A stretch of 64,000 bases of DNA from Streptomyces sp. CC0208. GTDB taxonomy: Bacteria; Actinomycetota; Actinomycetes; Streptomycetales; Streptomycetaceae. The DNA is taken from positions 7,936,001 through 8,000,000 of the forward strand of contig NZ_CP031969.1 in assembly GCF_003443735.1 (NCBI RefSeq), given 5' to 3'. The notes beneath the pieces were generated by a model, which had not been told where the DNA came from, did no database searches, and saw nothing but the letters and a program-made list of their open reading frames with translations. The position numbers and the translations under genes were made by a program. Positions 34,194 through 41,473 of this stretch are shown here, in pieces; position 1 is the first letter of the stretch, and each line of letters starts with the position of its first letter.

Positions 34194-35263
34194 ACCCGAC
34201 CGCCTTTACGCAGGCTCGACGCCATCACGACCCGGACGTCCGCGGCTTCGCCAGCGACAACTACGCCGGGGCCCACCCGGAGGTGCTCGCCGCCCTGGCC
34301 CTCGCCAACGGCGGGCACCAGGTCGCGTACGGCGAGGACGACTACACCGAGAACCTCCAGCGGATCGTCCGCAGCCACTTCGGTGCCACGGCCGAGGCGT
34401 TCCCGGTCTTCAACGGCACCGGCGCCAACGTCGTCGCGCTCCAGGCGGTCACCGACCGCTGGGGCGCGGTGATCTGCGCCGAGAGCGCGCACATCAACGT
34501 GGACGAGGGCGGCGCCCCCGAGCGCATGGGCGGCCTCAAGCTGCTCACCGTGCCCACCCCGGACGGCAAGCTCACGCCCGAGCTGATCGACAAGCAGGCC
34601 TGGGGCTGGGAGGACGAGCACCGGGCGATGCCGCAGGTCGTCTCGATCACCCAGTCCACCGAGCTCGGCACCCTCTACACGCCCGACGAGATCCGCGCGA
34701 TCTGCGACCACGCCCACGCGCACGGCATGAAGGTCCATCTGGACGGCTCCCGCATAGCCAACGCGGCCGCCTCCCTGGACGTCCCCATGCGCACGTTCAC
34801 CAACGCGGTGGGCGTCGACATCCTCTCTCTGGGCGGGACCAAGAACGGCGCCCTGTTCGGCGAGGCGGTCGTCGTGATCAACCAGGACGCGGTCTCCCAC
34901 ATGAAGCACCTGCGCAAGCTGTCCATGCAGCTCGCCTCCAAGATGCGTTTCGTGTCGGTGCAGTTGGAGGCCCTGCTCGCCAAGGACCTGTGGTTGCGCA
35001 ACGCCCGTCACGCCAACGAGATGGCCCAGCGCCTGGCCGAGGGCGTCCGTGCCGTCCACGGCGTCGAGATCCTCTACCCGGTCCAGGCCAACGGCGTCTT
35101 CGCCAAGCTCCCGCACGACGTGAGCGAGCGCCTCCAGAAGCGCTTCCGCTTCTACTTCTGGGACGAGGCCGCGGGCGTCGTCCGCTGGATGTGCGCCTTC
35201 GACACCACCGAGGACGACGTGGACGCGTTCGTGGCGGCGCTGAAGGAGGAGATGGCGCGCTAG
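34190..35263 (+). CDS. Low-specificity L-threonine aldolase (beta-eliminating lyase fold)
   Basis: 357 residues from GTG 34190 (GTGA overlap with the SDR stop, GAGAAG upstream). The fold-type I PLP enzyme starts with RGFASDNYAGAHPEVLAAL, has FNGTGANVVALQ near residue 75, the PLP-pyridine aspartate in HLDGSRIANA near 183 and the PLP lysine in LSLGGTKNGALFG near 210. Family members split L-threonine or L-allo-threonine, or other beta-hydroxy amino acids, into glycine and an aldehyde. Its operon partners are an SDR and DUF6421, so the physiological substrate may be a less common beta-hydroxy amino acid. Confidence 0.92.
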   Translation: MNPTAFTQARRHHDPDVRGFASDNYAGAHPEVLAALALANGGHQVAYGEDDYTENLQRIVRSHFGATAEAFPVFNGTGANVVALQAVTDRWGAVICAESAHINVDEGGAPERMGGLKLLTVPTPDGKLTPELIDKQAWGWEDEHRAMPQVVSITQSTELGTLYTPDEIRAICDHAHAHGMKVHLDGSRIANAAASLDVPMRTFTNAVGVDILSLGGTKNGALFGEAVVVINQDAVSHMKHLRKLSMQLASKMRFVSVQLEALLAKDLWLRNARHANEMAQRLAEGVRAVHGVEILYPVQANGVFAKLPHDVSERLQKRFRFYFWDEAAGVVRWMCAFDTTEDDVDAFVAALKEEMAR

Positions 35264-35293
35264 GCCGCAGGCCGCCTGGGCTTGCATGCCGGT

Positions 35294-35667
35294 GTGGACA
35301 CCACACAGCCCCGGGTCCGGCCGAGAACCGATGACGACGTCGAAGCATGCGTACGGGCCCTGGCGGAGGTTCACCGCCGCGCCGGCTGTCCGCTGAACTG
35401 GCCCGCCCGCCCGGGGCATTGGCTGTCACAGGCTTCGGCGCTGGGCAGCTGGATCGCCGCCTGGACGGCCGGGTGGCGGGTCACGTCAGCCTGTCCCGCG
35501 CCGACGAAGGCGACATGGCCCCCGTCCTTTGGAGCGAGCGCAACGGTACGAGCGGGGAACAGGCCGCGGTGGTCGGCCGGTTGTTCGTCGCCCCGTGGGC
35601 GAGAGGGCACGGGATCGGTGCCCTGCTGATCGGTCGAGCAGCGGTGGAGCGCGATCCAGGTGGTGTC
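35294..35667 (+). pseudogene. Frameshifted and truncated GNAT acetyltransferase
   Basis: The first half reads from GTG 35294 as RVRPRTDDDVEACVRALAEV, a GNAT N-terminus, but loses sense after about 35460. From there the frame shifted by one base carries DGRVAGHVSLSRADEGDM and GRLFVAPWARGHGIGALLIG, the acetyl-CoA-binding part. Homology stops after about 35667, before the expected C-terminal motif. One deleted base near 35460 would join the halves. No intact product is expected. Confidence 0.7.
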
Positions 35668-35679
35668 CGTCCACTGCTG

Positions 35680-35742
35680 CTCTGTATAAATATACAGAGC
35701 CACGTAAATCAATTGACCGCTGGGTGATCGTCTTTCTATGCT
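35680..35742 (+). promoter_or_regulatory. AT-rich palindrome and promoter of a likely leaderless mRNA
   Basis: CTCTGTATA (35680-35688) and TATACAGAG (35691-35699) are perfect 9-base inverted arms around AA, very AT-rich for this genome. Downstream TTGACC (35713-35718) and TATGCT (35737-35742) are 18 bases apart. The -10 ends 8 bases before the transglutaminase-like ATG, so transcription would begin at or next to the start codon. Confidence 0.6.
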
Positions 35743-35750
35743 CTGCGGGC

Positions 35751-36335
35751 ATGGAGCTGATCCAGAACACCCCCGACCTTTCCGCGTACTTGGCCGCCGA
35801 CGAGGTCATCGACCATGACCACCCGATCGTCCGGGAGGTGGCCGCACATCTCGCCGAAGAGGCGGTCGACTCGTATGCCTATGCGCGGCTGGCCTTCGAG
35901 TTCGTCCGCGACACGATCCCGCACTCCCAGGACTCCGGCGACCTCCGCGTCACCTGGCGGGCCTCCGACGTCCTGGAGCAGGGCACCGGTATCTGTTACG
36001 CCAAGGCCCACGCGCTGGCCGCCCTGCTGCGCGCCGAGGACATCCCCACCGCGCTCTGCTACCAGAAGTTCGACGTGGTGCACGGCCTGGTCGCCGTCCG
36101 GTTCAACGGCGCGTGGCACCGCCAGGACCCTCGGGGCAACAAGCCGGGTGTGGACGCCCAGTTCTCCCTCGACGGCGAGCGGCTGGCCTTCACGCCCGAA
36201 CCGGGGTCCAATGAGATGGACTATCCGGTCCTGTACGCCGAACCGCACTCGGCCGTTCTGAGCGTCCTCAAGGCCGCCCCCGACCGGCCGTACCTCTGGA
36301 AGACGCTCCCCACCGCACTCCGAGGCACTCGATGA
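35751..36335 (+). CDS. Transglutaminase-like protein
   Basis: 194 residues from ATG 35751. The papain-like triad of the transglutaminase-core fold is present: Cys in GTGICYAKAHALAALLR near residue 84, His in KFDVVHGLVAVRFNG near 110 and Asp in WHRQDPRGN near 125. Bacterial members hydrolyse or cross-link peptide bonds; many have unknown substrates. No signal peptide is seen. The upstream promoter lies so close that the mRNA is probably leaderless. It sits between two decayed genes but is itself intact. Confidence 0.85.
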   Translation: MELIQNTPDLSAYLAADEVIDHDHPIVREVAAHLAEEAVDSYAYARLAFEFVRDTIPHSQDSGDLRVTWRASDVLEQGTGICYAKAHALAALLRAEDIPTALCYQKFDVVHGLVAVRFNGAWHRQDPRGNKPGVDAQFSLDGERLAFTPEPGSNEMDYPVLYAEPHSAVLSVLKAAPDRPYLWKTLPTALRGTR

Positions 36336-36348
36336 CCTCTCCCTGGCC

Positions 36349-36866
36349 GTGTCCGACGAGGTGCGCGCTCTCGCGCCCGGCTTCGCACATGTCGCCGTCA
36401 AGGCCCACGGACTCGTCAACGGGCCAGCACCGAAGCCAGTTCGGCGCTGCTCGACGACGCGGCCCGCCGGCTCGCCGTACGACTGGACGGGCGCGCCCCG
36501 CAGGAGGACCCGCACATGGCGGCCTGGCGGGTCTGCACGGCGTTCGGCTCCAAGCCGTCGCGCGCCTTCGTCCCCGTCGGCGGTGAGGACCTCGACCGCG
36601 TCCAGGGCGGGACGCGCCTCGTCCGGGCCTGGCGGGACGAGGCCGGCGTGACGTGCCGTCGCTGGAACTGGCGCCAGGGTCCTCGCCCCCGGCTCACCGA
36701 GGAGACGGTCTCGGGCGTCTTCCTGCTGGAGGCCATGGCCCCGATGCCGCGTGCCGACATGGAGAGGGCGGCCACCGAACTGGCCGAACTGCTGGAGAAG
36801 TTCGGTCCGGGGGCGTGGATCGAGGTGGCTACCGCGCCTCTGCCTCGCGCACCTGCTCCGGAGTAG
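36349..36866 (+). pseudogene. Broken B3/B4 (Phe-tRNA synthetase beta-like editing) domain gene
   Basis: The start, VSDEVRALAPGFAHVAVKAHG, is in one frame until about 36428, then TEASSALLDDAARRLAVRLDG, AAWRVCTAFGSKPSR, VPVGGEDLDRVQGG and GVTCRRWNWRQGPRPRLTEET continue in the next frame to 36866. These are the ordered landmarks of B3/B4 domain proteins. Besides the frameshift, two stretches expected between SKPSR and VPVGG and between LVRA and WRDEAG appear to be missing. The pattern fits gene decay with a frameshift and internal deletions; comparison with an intact homologue rests on memory. Confidence 0.6.
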
Positions 36867-37557
36867 GTGCCGTACCCCCGAGATGCGCCGGCATCCACCA
36901 GGTGTCGTCCGGCCCCTTGGGGCGCACGGGGTAGGCGCGCTGGGCGGCTTCCAGCAACTCGTTGACCCGCTCGCGCAGCTGCCGGGTGATCGCCCCCGCG
37001 TACTTGTCGCGGGGCGCCGCGACCGCCTCGCCGACCCGCATGGTGATCGGGATGTGGCTGCGCTTGAAGTTGCGGGGGTGCCCCTTGGTCCACAGCCGCT
37101 GGGTGCCCCAGACGGCCATCGGGATCAGGGGCACGCCGGCCTCCTGTGCCATCCGCGCCGCACCCGACTTGAAGCTCTTCAGCGTGAAGGACTGCGAGAT
37201 CGTCGCCTCCGGGAAGACCCCGACGATCTCGCCCGAGCGCAGCGACTCCAGAGCGTGCGCGTACGCCGTCTCGCCCTGTGTGCGGTCGACCGGGATGTGC
37301 TTCATCCCGCGCATCAGCGGGCCCGAGACCTTGTGGCGGAAGACGGACTCCTTCGCCATGAAACGCACGAGACGCTTCTGCGGGAGCGCGGCCAGGCCGT
37401 TGAAGACGAAGTCCAGATAGCTGATGTGGTTGCTCACCAGCACGGCGCCGCCCGAGCGCGGGATGTTCTCCGAACCCTTGCAGTCGATCTTGAGATCCCA
37501 GGCCTTGAACAGGGCCTGGGCGAATCCGACGACGGGACGGTAGACAAACTCGGCCAT
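36829..37557 (-). CDS. 1-acylglycerol-3-phosphate acyltransferase-like protein
   Basis: 242 residues from ATG 37557 (MAEFVYRPVVG). The PlsC-type acyltransferase motifs are visible: motif I NHISYLDF near residue 44 (HxxxxD, here NHISYLD), motif II region FMAKESVFRHKV near 65, motif III VGVFPEATISQS near 112 and motif IV PLIPMAVWG near 143. The family transfers an acyl group to lysophosphatidate in phospholipid synthesis at the membrane. The 3' end overlaps the B3/B4 pseudogene by 38 bases. The ribosome site is weak. Confidence 0.9.
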   Translation of the reverse strand: MAEFVYRPVVGFAQALFKAWDLKIDCKGSENIPRSGGAVLVSNHISYLDFVFNGLAALPQKRLVRFMAKESVFRHKVSGPLMRGMKHIPVDRTQGETAYAHALESLRSGEIVGVFPEATISQSFTLKSFKSGAARMAQEAGVPLIPMAVWGTQRLWTKGHPRNFKRSHIPITMRVGEAVAAPRDKYAGAITRQLRERVNELLEAAQRAYPVRPKGPDDTWWMPAHLGGTAPTPEQVREAEAR

Positions 37558-37740
37558 GGGCGGGGTGAGCCCTTCCTGCTCTGCCCGGGAAGTTCCCGGC
37601 ATTAAGTTACGCAGCCGTAGGTTTACGGCATCTCGCAGATCGTGCCCGAAGAACGGGCGGGTAGCCAGTCCTGGTGCCCGCCCGCGGCGAGATTCTCGTC
37701 ACGTCTGCCCGGTGATCCACCTTGGGCTTTTAAACCGCCT

Positions 37741-38157
37741 TTACTCCGCGCGTACCGCCACCCGCCGCACGAGCAGGTACATCTCGCATCCCAGGCAGTA
37801 CCCGAAGGTGGCGTTGAGGAACGCTGCCGCGAGCGCCGCGCCGGTGGCGGCGAGCCCGAGCCACTCCGGTCCGATCCCGTATCCCACGAGCCCGAGGGCC
37901 GCGAAAACCAGGCCCACGGCCTGCGCGAACCGTGGCGGCTCCGGCGCCTCGAACTCGGTCGGCGGCCCGATCCGCGGCCGTACGGCCCTGCGGAACAGCA
38001 GGCCGTACGGTGAGCGGCCCACCCCGCCCGCCGCGCCCAGCGCGAACGCCAGCGTCTGCCAGGCCAGCAACCAGACGCTGCCCGTGATCAGAACGGCCGC
38101 CAGCACGACGGTCGTCACGGCCGCGCCGAAACGCGGCCCCCTTGCATCGATGTCCAT
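37741..38157 (-). CDS. DUF4395 membrane protein
   Basis: 138 residues with about three to four membrane helices. A CxxC pair in NATFGYCLGCEMYLL near residue 120 is the DUF4395 mark. The motif suggests a thiol-redox role in the membrane. It is divergent from a membrane-anchored thioredoxin with only 60 bases between them, a pairing that supports a shared disulfide relay. Function is not established. Confidence 0.88.
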   Translation of the reverse strand: MDIDARGPRFGAAVTTVVLAAVLITGSVWLLAWQTLAFALGAAGGVGRSPYGLLFRRAVRPRIGPPTEFEAPEPPRFAQAVGLVFAALGLVGYGIGPEWLGLAATGAALAAAFLNATFGYCLGCEMYLLVRRVAVRAE

Positions 38158-38217
38158 GAATCAAGCATTCCGCAACGGAAAGACAGGGGGGAGTCGGGAA
38201 TCTTTGCAGTCTCGTGA

Positions 38218-38646
38218 ATGCTTGTGCGGGTGATGACCGGACTGGTGGTGTGCGTGGCGGTGCTCGCGGCGGCGAGCGCATACGGAGTGCTGCAACGGCG
38301 GCGGAGCGGGAGAGTGCGGGTGCGCGAGCGCGATGACGGCAAGAGGCTCGGGGCGGCCGAGTTGGGCGAGGACCTCGGTGAGCGCGCCACTCTCGTCCAG
38401 TTCTCCAGTGCCTTCTGCGCGCCCTGCCGGGCGACCCGGCGGGTGCTCGGCGAGGTCGCCGGCCTGGTCCCGGGCGTGGCCCATGTCGAGATCGACGCGG
38501 AGAAGAACCTCGACCTGGTCCGTGCGCTCGACATCCTCAAGACGCCGACCGTGCTGGTCCTCGACGCCGACGGCAGGGTCGTGCGGCGGGCCACCGGCCA
38601 GCCGCGCAAGGCGGACGTCATCGCGGCGATCGGGGAGGCGGTTTGA
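38218..38646 (+). CDS. Membrane-anchored thioredoxin-like protein
   Basis: 142 residues. A hydrophobic N-terminal helix (about 5-22, MTGLVVCVAVLAAASAYGVL) anchors the protein; the thioredoxin domain follows with FSSAFCAPCRATRRVL near residue 64, which holds the CAPC active site, and the cis-proline in LKTPTVLVLDADG near 107. It should reduce or isomerise disulfides, on which face of the membrane is not certain. ATG 38218 and ATG 38233 are alternative starts, both without a strong ribosome site. The DUF4395 CxxC protein is its divergent partner. Confidence 0.88.
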   Translation: MLVRVMTGLVVCVAVLAAASAYGVLQRRRSGRVRVRERDDGKRLGAAELGEDLGERATLVQFSSAFCAPCRATRRVLGEVAGLVPGVAHVEIDAEKNLDLVRALDILKTPTVLVLDADGRVVRRATGQPRKADVIAAIGEAV

Positions 38647-38729
38647 CACCGGGTGTGTGCACGGTGAGGCATCTCCCATATGCCGGAACCCACTTGACTG
38701 TGCACCACACCTATCGTCAGCCTGACCGT

Positions 38730-38810
38730 ATGCCTACGGAACTCCTTCTGTTCGGGCGGGTCCACGTCGACCTCGCCCGCACCGCGAGCGCGCGCTGTCC
38801 GGCCTGTTGA
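38730..38810 (+). CDS. Short leader peptide upstream of flavin reductase
   Basis: 26 codons: MPTELLLFGRVHVDLARTAS then ARCPAC and TGA. The RVHVDLxRxxSAxC pattern matches the putative leader peptides found before sulfur-assimilation genes in streptomycetes, which end in cysteine codons. Here the two last cysteine codons are TGT (CPAC, with TGT also four codons back). It ends 45 bases before the flavin reductase ATG. Translation of the cysteine codons may gauge cysteinyl-tRNA supply and set expression of the reductase. The regulatory role is inference from pattern and position. Confidence 0.7.
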   Translation: MPTELLLFGRVHVDLARTASARCPAC

Positions 38811-38854
38811 GCAGTCACGGTCCGGCTCGACACTCCTCGCAGAAGGAACACCCC

Positions 38855-39364
38855 ATGACGGCCACGTCCGACCTCGGCAGCCCCCAGCTCGCCTCCCCCG
38901 ACCTCCTGCGCTCCGTCTTCCGGCGGCACGCGGCGGGAGTCGCGGTGATCACCGCGCACGGTGACGCCGGCCCCGTCGGCTTCACCGCCACCTCGCTCGC
39001 CTCGGTCTCCGCCGAACCTCCCATGCTGTCCTTCGGGATCGGGACCGGCGCCTCCAGCTGGCCCGCGATATCCCGGGCCGACCACGTCGGCGTACACATA
39101 CTCGGCGAGCACCAGGAGGAGCTGGCGGCCACCTTCGCCCGCAGCGGCGCCGACCGTTTCGGCGCGCCCACCGCATGGCGCGAGGGGCCCGAAGGCGTCC
39201 CCGTCCTCGACGGCGTGCTGGCCTGGCTGGTGTGCCGGGTCCACGCGCGCGTGCCCGCCGGTGATCACCGCATCGTGCTGGCCGAGGTGCGGTTCGGAGA
39301 CCCGGCCGGCGTCGGCAGGCCGCTGCTCTACCACCAGGGCCGGTTCAACGGCCTGCGCGACTGA
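38855..39364 (+). CDS. Flavin reductase family protein
   Basis: 169 residues from ATG 38855 with AAGGA 8 bases upstream. LRSVFRRHAAGVAVITAHG near residue 15, GFTATSLASVSAEPPMLSFGI near 38 and LVCRVHARVPAGDHRIVLAEV near 128 are the marks of the NADH:flavin oxidoreductase split-barrel fold, which supplies reduced FMN to two-component monooxygenases. The leader peptide in front suggests linkage to sulfur supply, such as sulfonate desulfonation, but no monooxygenase is adjacent. Regulation by the leader is inferred. Confidence 0.9.
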   Translation: MTATSDLGSPQLASPDLLRSVFRRHAAGVAVITAHGDAGPVGFTATSLASVSAEPPMLSFGIGTGASSWPAISRADHVGVHILGEHQEELAATFARSGADRFGAPTAWREGPEGVPVLDGVLAWLVCRVHARVPAGDHRIVLAEVRFGDPAGVGRPLLYHQGRFNGLRD

Positions 39365-39472
39365 TCGGCTCACCGACACGTCCCGCCGTGCTGCGGGGCC
39401 GTCGAGTTCCGATTACGCTGCGTTGCGAAGGTCACAGTTCAAAGCGCTTGCTTAGCGGGCAGGAACTGGATG

Positions 39473-39484
39473 TACTGGTGAGTA
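39473..39484. promoter_or_regulatory. Dyad upstream of etfB
   Basis: TACT-GGTG-AGTA is a perfect 4-base-arm dyad 107 bases before etfB, in an otherwise geneless 227-base gap. TetR-type regulators of fatty-acid genes bind similar sites in actinobacteria; the match is too short to assign a protein. Confidence 0.35.
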
Positions 39485-39591
39485 ATATTGCGGTCGGAGC
39501 GCAGCCCGCCCCGACCGGGATCGGCCGCTTGGGGCGCCTATGCTGCCTGCAAGAGGCAGCCGAAAAATGACGATGCAGTAGGAGAGCCGGC

Positions 39592-40380
39592 GTGAGCTTG
39601 AGGATCGTTGTCACTGTGAAGTACGTGCCCGACGCCACCGGCGACCGGCACTTCGCCGATGACCTGACCGTCGACCGGGACGACGTGGACGGTCTGCTCT
39701 CCGAGCTCGATGAGTACGCGGTCGAGCAGGCGCTGCAGATCTCCGAGAACTCCGACGACGACGTCGAGGTCACGGTCCTGACCGTCGGCCCCGAGGACGC
39801 CAAGGACGCGCTGCGCAAGGCGCTGTCCATGGGCGCCGACAAGGCCATCCACGTCGAGGACGACGACCTGCACGGCACCGACGTCATCGGTACCTCCCTG
39901 GTGCTGGCCAAGGCCATCGAGAAGGCCGGCTACGACCTGGTGATCTCCGGCCTGGCCTCCACCGACGGCACCATGGGCGTCGTCCCGGCCCTGCTGGCCG
40001 AGCGCCTGGGCGTCCCGCAGATCACGCTGCTCTCCGAGGTCTCCCTCGAGGACGGCACCGTCAAGGGCCGCCGTGACGGCGACGCCGCTTCGGAGCAGCT
40101 GGAGGCCTCTCTCCCGGCCGTGGTCTCGGTCACCGACCAGTCGGGCGAGGCGCGTTACCCCTCCTTCAAGGGCATCATGGCGGCCAAGAAGAAGCCGGTG
40201 GAGTCCTGGGACCTGTCCGACCTGGACCTGGAGGCCGGTCAGGTCGGCCTGGAGGGCGCCTACACCACGGTCGACTCCGCCACGGAGCGTCCGGCCCGCA
40301 CGGCCGGCACGATCGTCAAGGACGAGGGCGAGGGCGGCAAGCAGCTCGCCGAGTTCCTCGCGAGCCAGAAGTTCATCTGA
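39592..40380 (+). CDS. etfB: Electron transfer flavoprotein beta subunit
   Basis: 262 residues, the usual EtfB length. LRIVVTVKYVPDATGDR at the start, AVEQALQISE near residue 45 and DLVISGLASTDGTMGVVPALLAERLG near 118 (the AMP-binding and conserved ETF-beta signature) identify it. With EtfA it forms the soluble heterodimer that takes electrons from acyl-CoA dehydrogenases and passes them to ETF-quinone oxidoreductase. GTG 39592 has a GGAGAG site close upstream. etfA follows 72 bases downstream. Confidence 0.96.
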   Translation: MSLRIVVTVKYVPDATGDRHFADDLTVDRDDVDGLLSELDEYAVEQALQISENSDDDVEVTVLTVGPEDAKDALRKALSMGADKAIHVEDDDLHGTDVIGTSLVLAKAIEKAGYDLVISGLASTDGTMGVVPALLAERLGVPQITLLSEVSLEDGTVKGRRDGDAASEQLEASLPAVVSVTDQSGEARYPSFKGIMAAKKKPVESWDLSDLDLEAGQVGLEGAYTTVDSATERPARTAGTIVKDEGEGGKQLAEFLASQKFI

Positions 40381-40452
40381 GGGTTCTGGCCCGCTGAGGC
40401 TCAACCCCCTTACCGCCCCTCAAGCCTTCGCAATCCGCAGGAGAGCATTCCC

Positions 40453-41415
40453 ATGGCTGAAGTTCTCGTCTATGTCGACCACGTGGACGGTTCCGTCCGC
40501 AAGCCCACCCTGGAGCTGCTGACCCTGGCCCGCCGCGTCGGCGAGCCCGTCGCCGTCGCGCTCGGTGCCGGTGCCGCCGACACCGCCGCCGTCCTGGGCG
40601 CGCACGGCGCCGTCAAGGTCCTCACCCACGACGCCTCCGAGTACGCCGACTACCTCGTCGTACCCAAGGTCGACGCCCTCCAGGCGGCCGTCGAGGCCGT
40701 CTCCCCGGCCGCCGTGCTGGTGCCGTCCTCCGCCGAGGGCAAGGAGATCGCCGCCCGTCTGGCGCTGCGCATCGGCTCCGGCATCATCACCGACGCCGTC
40801 GACCTGGAGGCCGGCGACGAGGGCCCGGTGGCCACCCAGTCGGTGTTCGCCGCCTCCTTCACCACCAAGTCCCGCGTCTCCAAGGGCACACCGGTCATCA
40901 CGGTGAAGCCCAACTCCGCCGCCGTCGAGGCCGCCCCGGCCGACGCCGCGGTCTCGGAGCTGAGCGTGACCTTCTCCGCGCAGGCCACCGGCACCAAGGT
41001 GACCGGCCGTACCCCGCGCGAGTCGACCGGGCGTCCGGAGCTGACCGAGGCCGCGATCGTGGTCTCCGGCGGCCGCGGCGTCAACGGCTCCGAGAACTTC
41101 GCGATCATCGAGGCCCTCGCCGACTCCCTCGGTGCGGCCGTCGGCGCCTCGCGTGCCGCGGTGGACGCGGGCTGGTACCCGCACACCAACCAGGTCGGCC
41201 AGACCGGCAAGTCCGTCTCGCCGCAGCTGTACATCGCCAACGGCATCTCCGGTGCGATCCAGCACCGCGCCGGCATGCAGACCTCGAAGACGATCGTCGC
41301 GGTCAACAAGGACGCCGAGGCCCCGATCTTCGACCTCGTCGACTACGGCGTCGTCGGCGACCTCTTCGACGTGGTCCCCGCCCTCACCGAGGAGATCAAG
41401 ACCCGCAAGGGCTGA
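40453..41415 (+). CDS. etfA: Electron transfer flavoprotein alpha subunit
   Basis: 320 residues, the usual EtfA size. AEVLVYVDHVDG starts it, and the C-terminal FAD domain is complete: VVSGGRGVNGSENF near residue 200, RAAVDAGWYPHTNQVGQTGK near 233, YIANGISGAIQHRAGMQ near 258 and IVAVNKDAEAPIFDLVDYGVVGDLF near 283. It holds FAD of the ETF heterodimer. A GGAGAG site lies before the ATG. A strong hairpin follows 17 bases after the stop, ending the etfBA unit. Confidence 0.97.
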   Translation: MAEVLVYVDHVDGSVRKPTLELLTLARRVGEPVAVALGAGAADTAAVLGAHGAVKVLTHDASEYADYLVVPKVDALQAAVEAVSPAAVLVPSSAEGKEIAARLALRIGSGIITDAVDLEAGDEGPVATQSVFAASFTTKSRVSKGTPVITVKPNSAAVEAAPADAAVSELSVTFSAQATGTKVTGRTPRESTGRPELTEAAIVVSGGRGVNGSENFAIIEALADSLGAAVGASRAAVDAGWYPHTNQVGQTGKSVSPQLYIANGISGAIQHRAGMQTSKTIVAVNKDAEAPIFDLVDYGVVGDLFDVVPALTEEIKTRKG

Positions 41416-41432
41416 TCCCGCTCCGGGCGTAC

Positions 41433-41470
41433 GAGGCCCCCGTGACCGCCGACGCGGTCGCGGGGGCCTC
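41433..41470. terminator. Terminator hairpin after etfA
   Basis: Seventeen-base arms (41433-41449 and 41454-41470) pair with one mismatch around the loop CGAC. It lies between two convergent genes (stops at 41415 and 41474) and can end both. Confidence 0.85.
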
Positions 41471-41473
41471 GGC

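Noticed and set aside
38167..38201. GGAAT elements as SigR promoters for the thioredoxin and DUF4395 genes
   Set aside because: No GTT element at the required 18-19 base spacing on either strand.
38694..38717. TTGACT and TATCGT before the leader peptide as a promoter
   Set aside because: The spacing is only 12 bases, too short for a primary-sigma promoter; the real elements are not clear.
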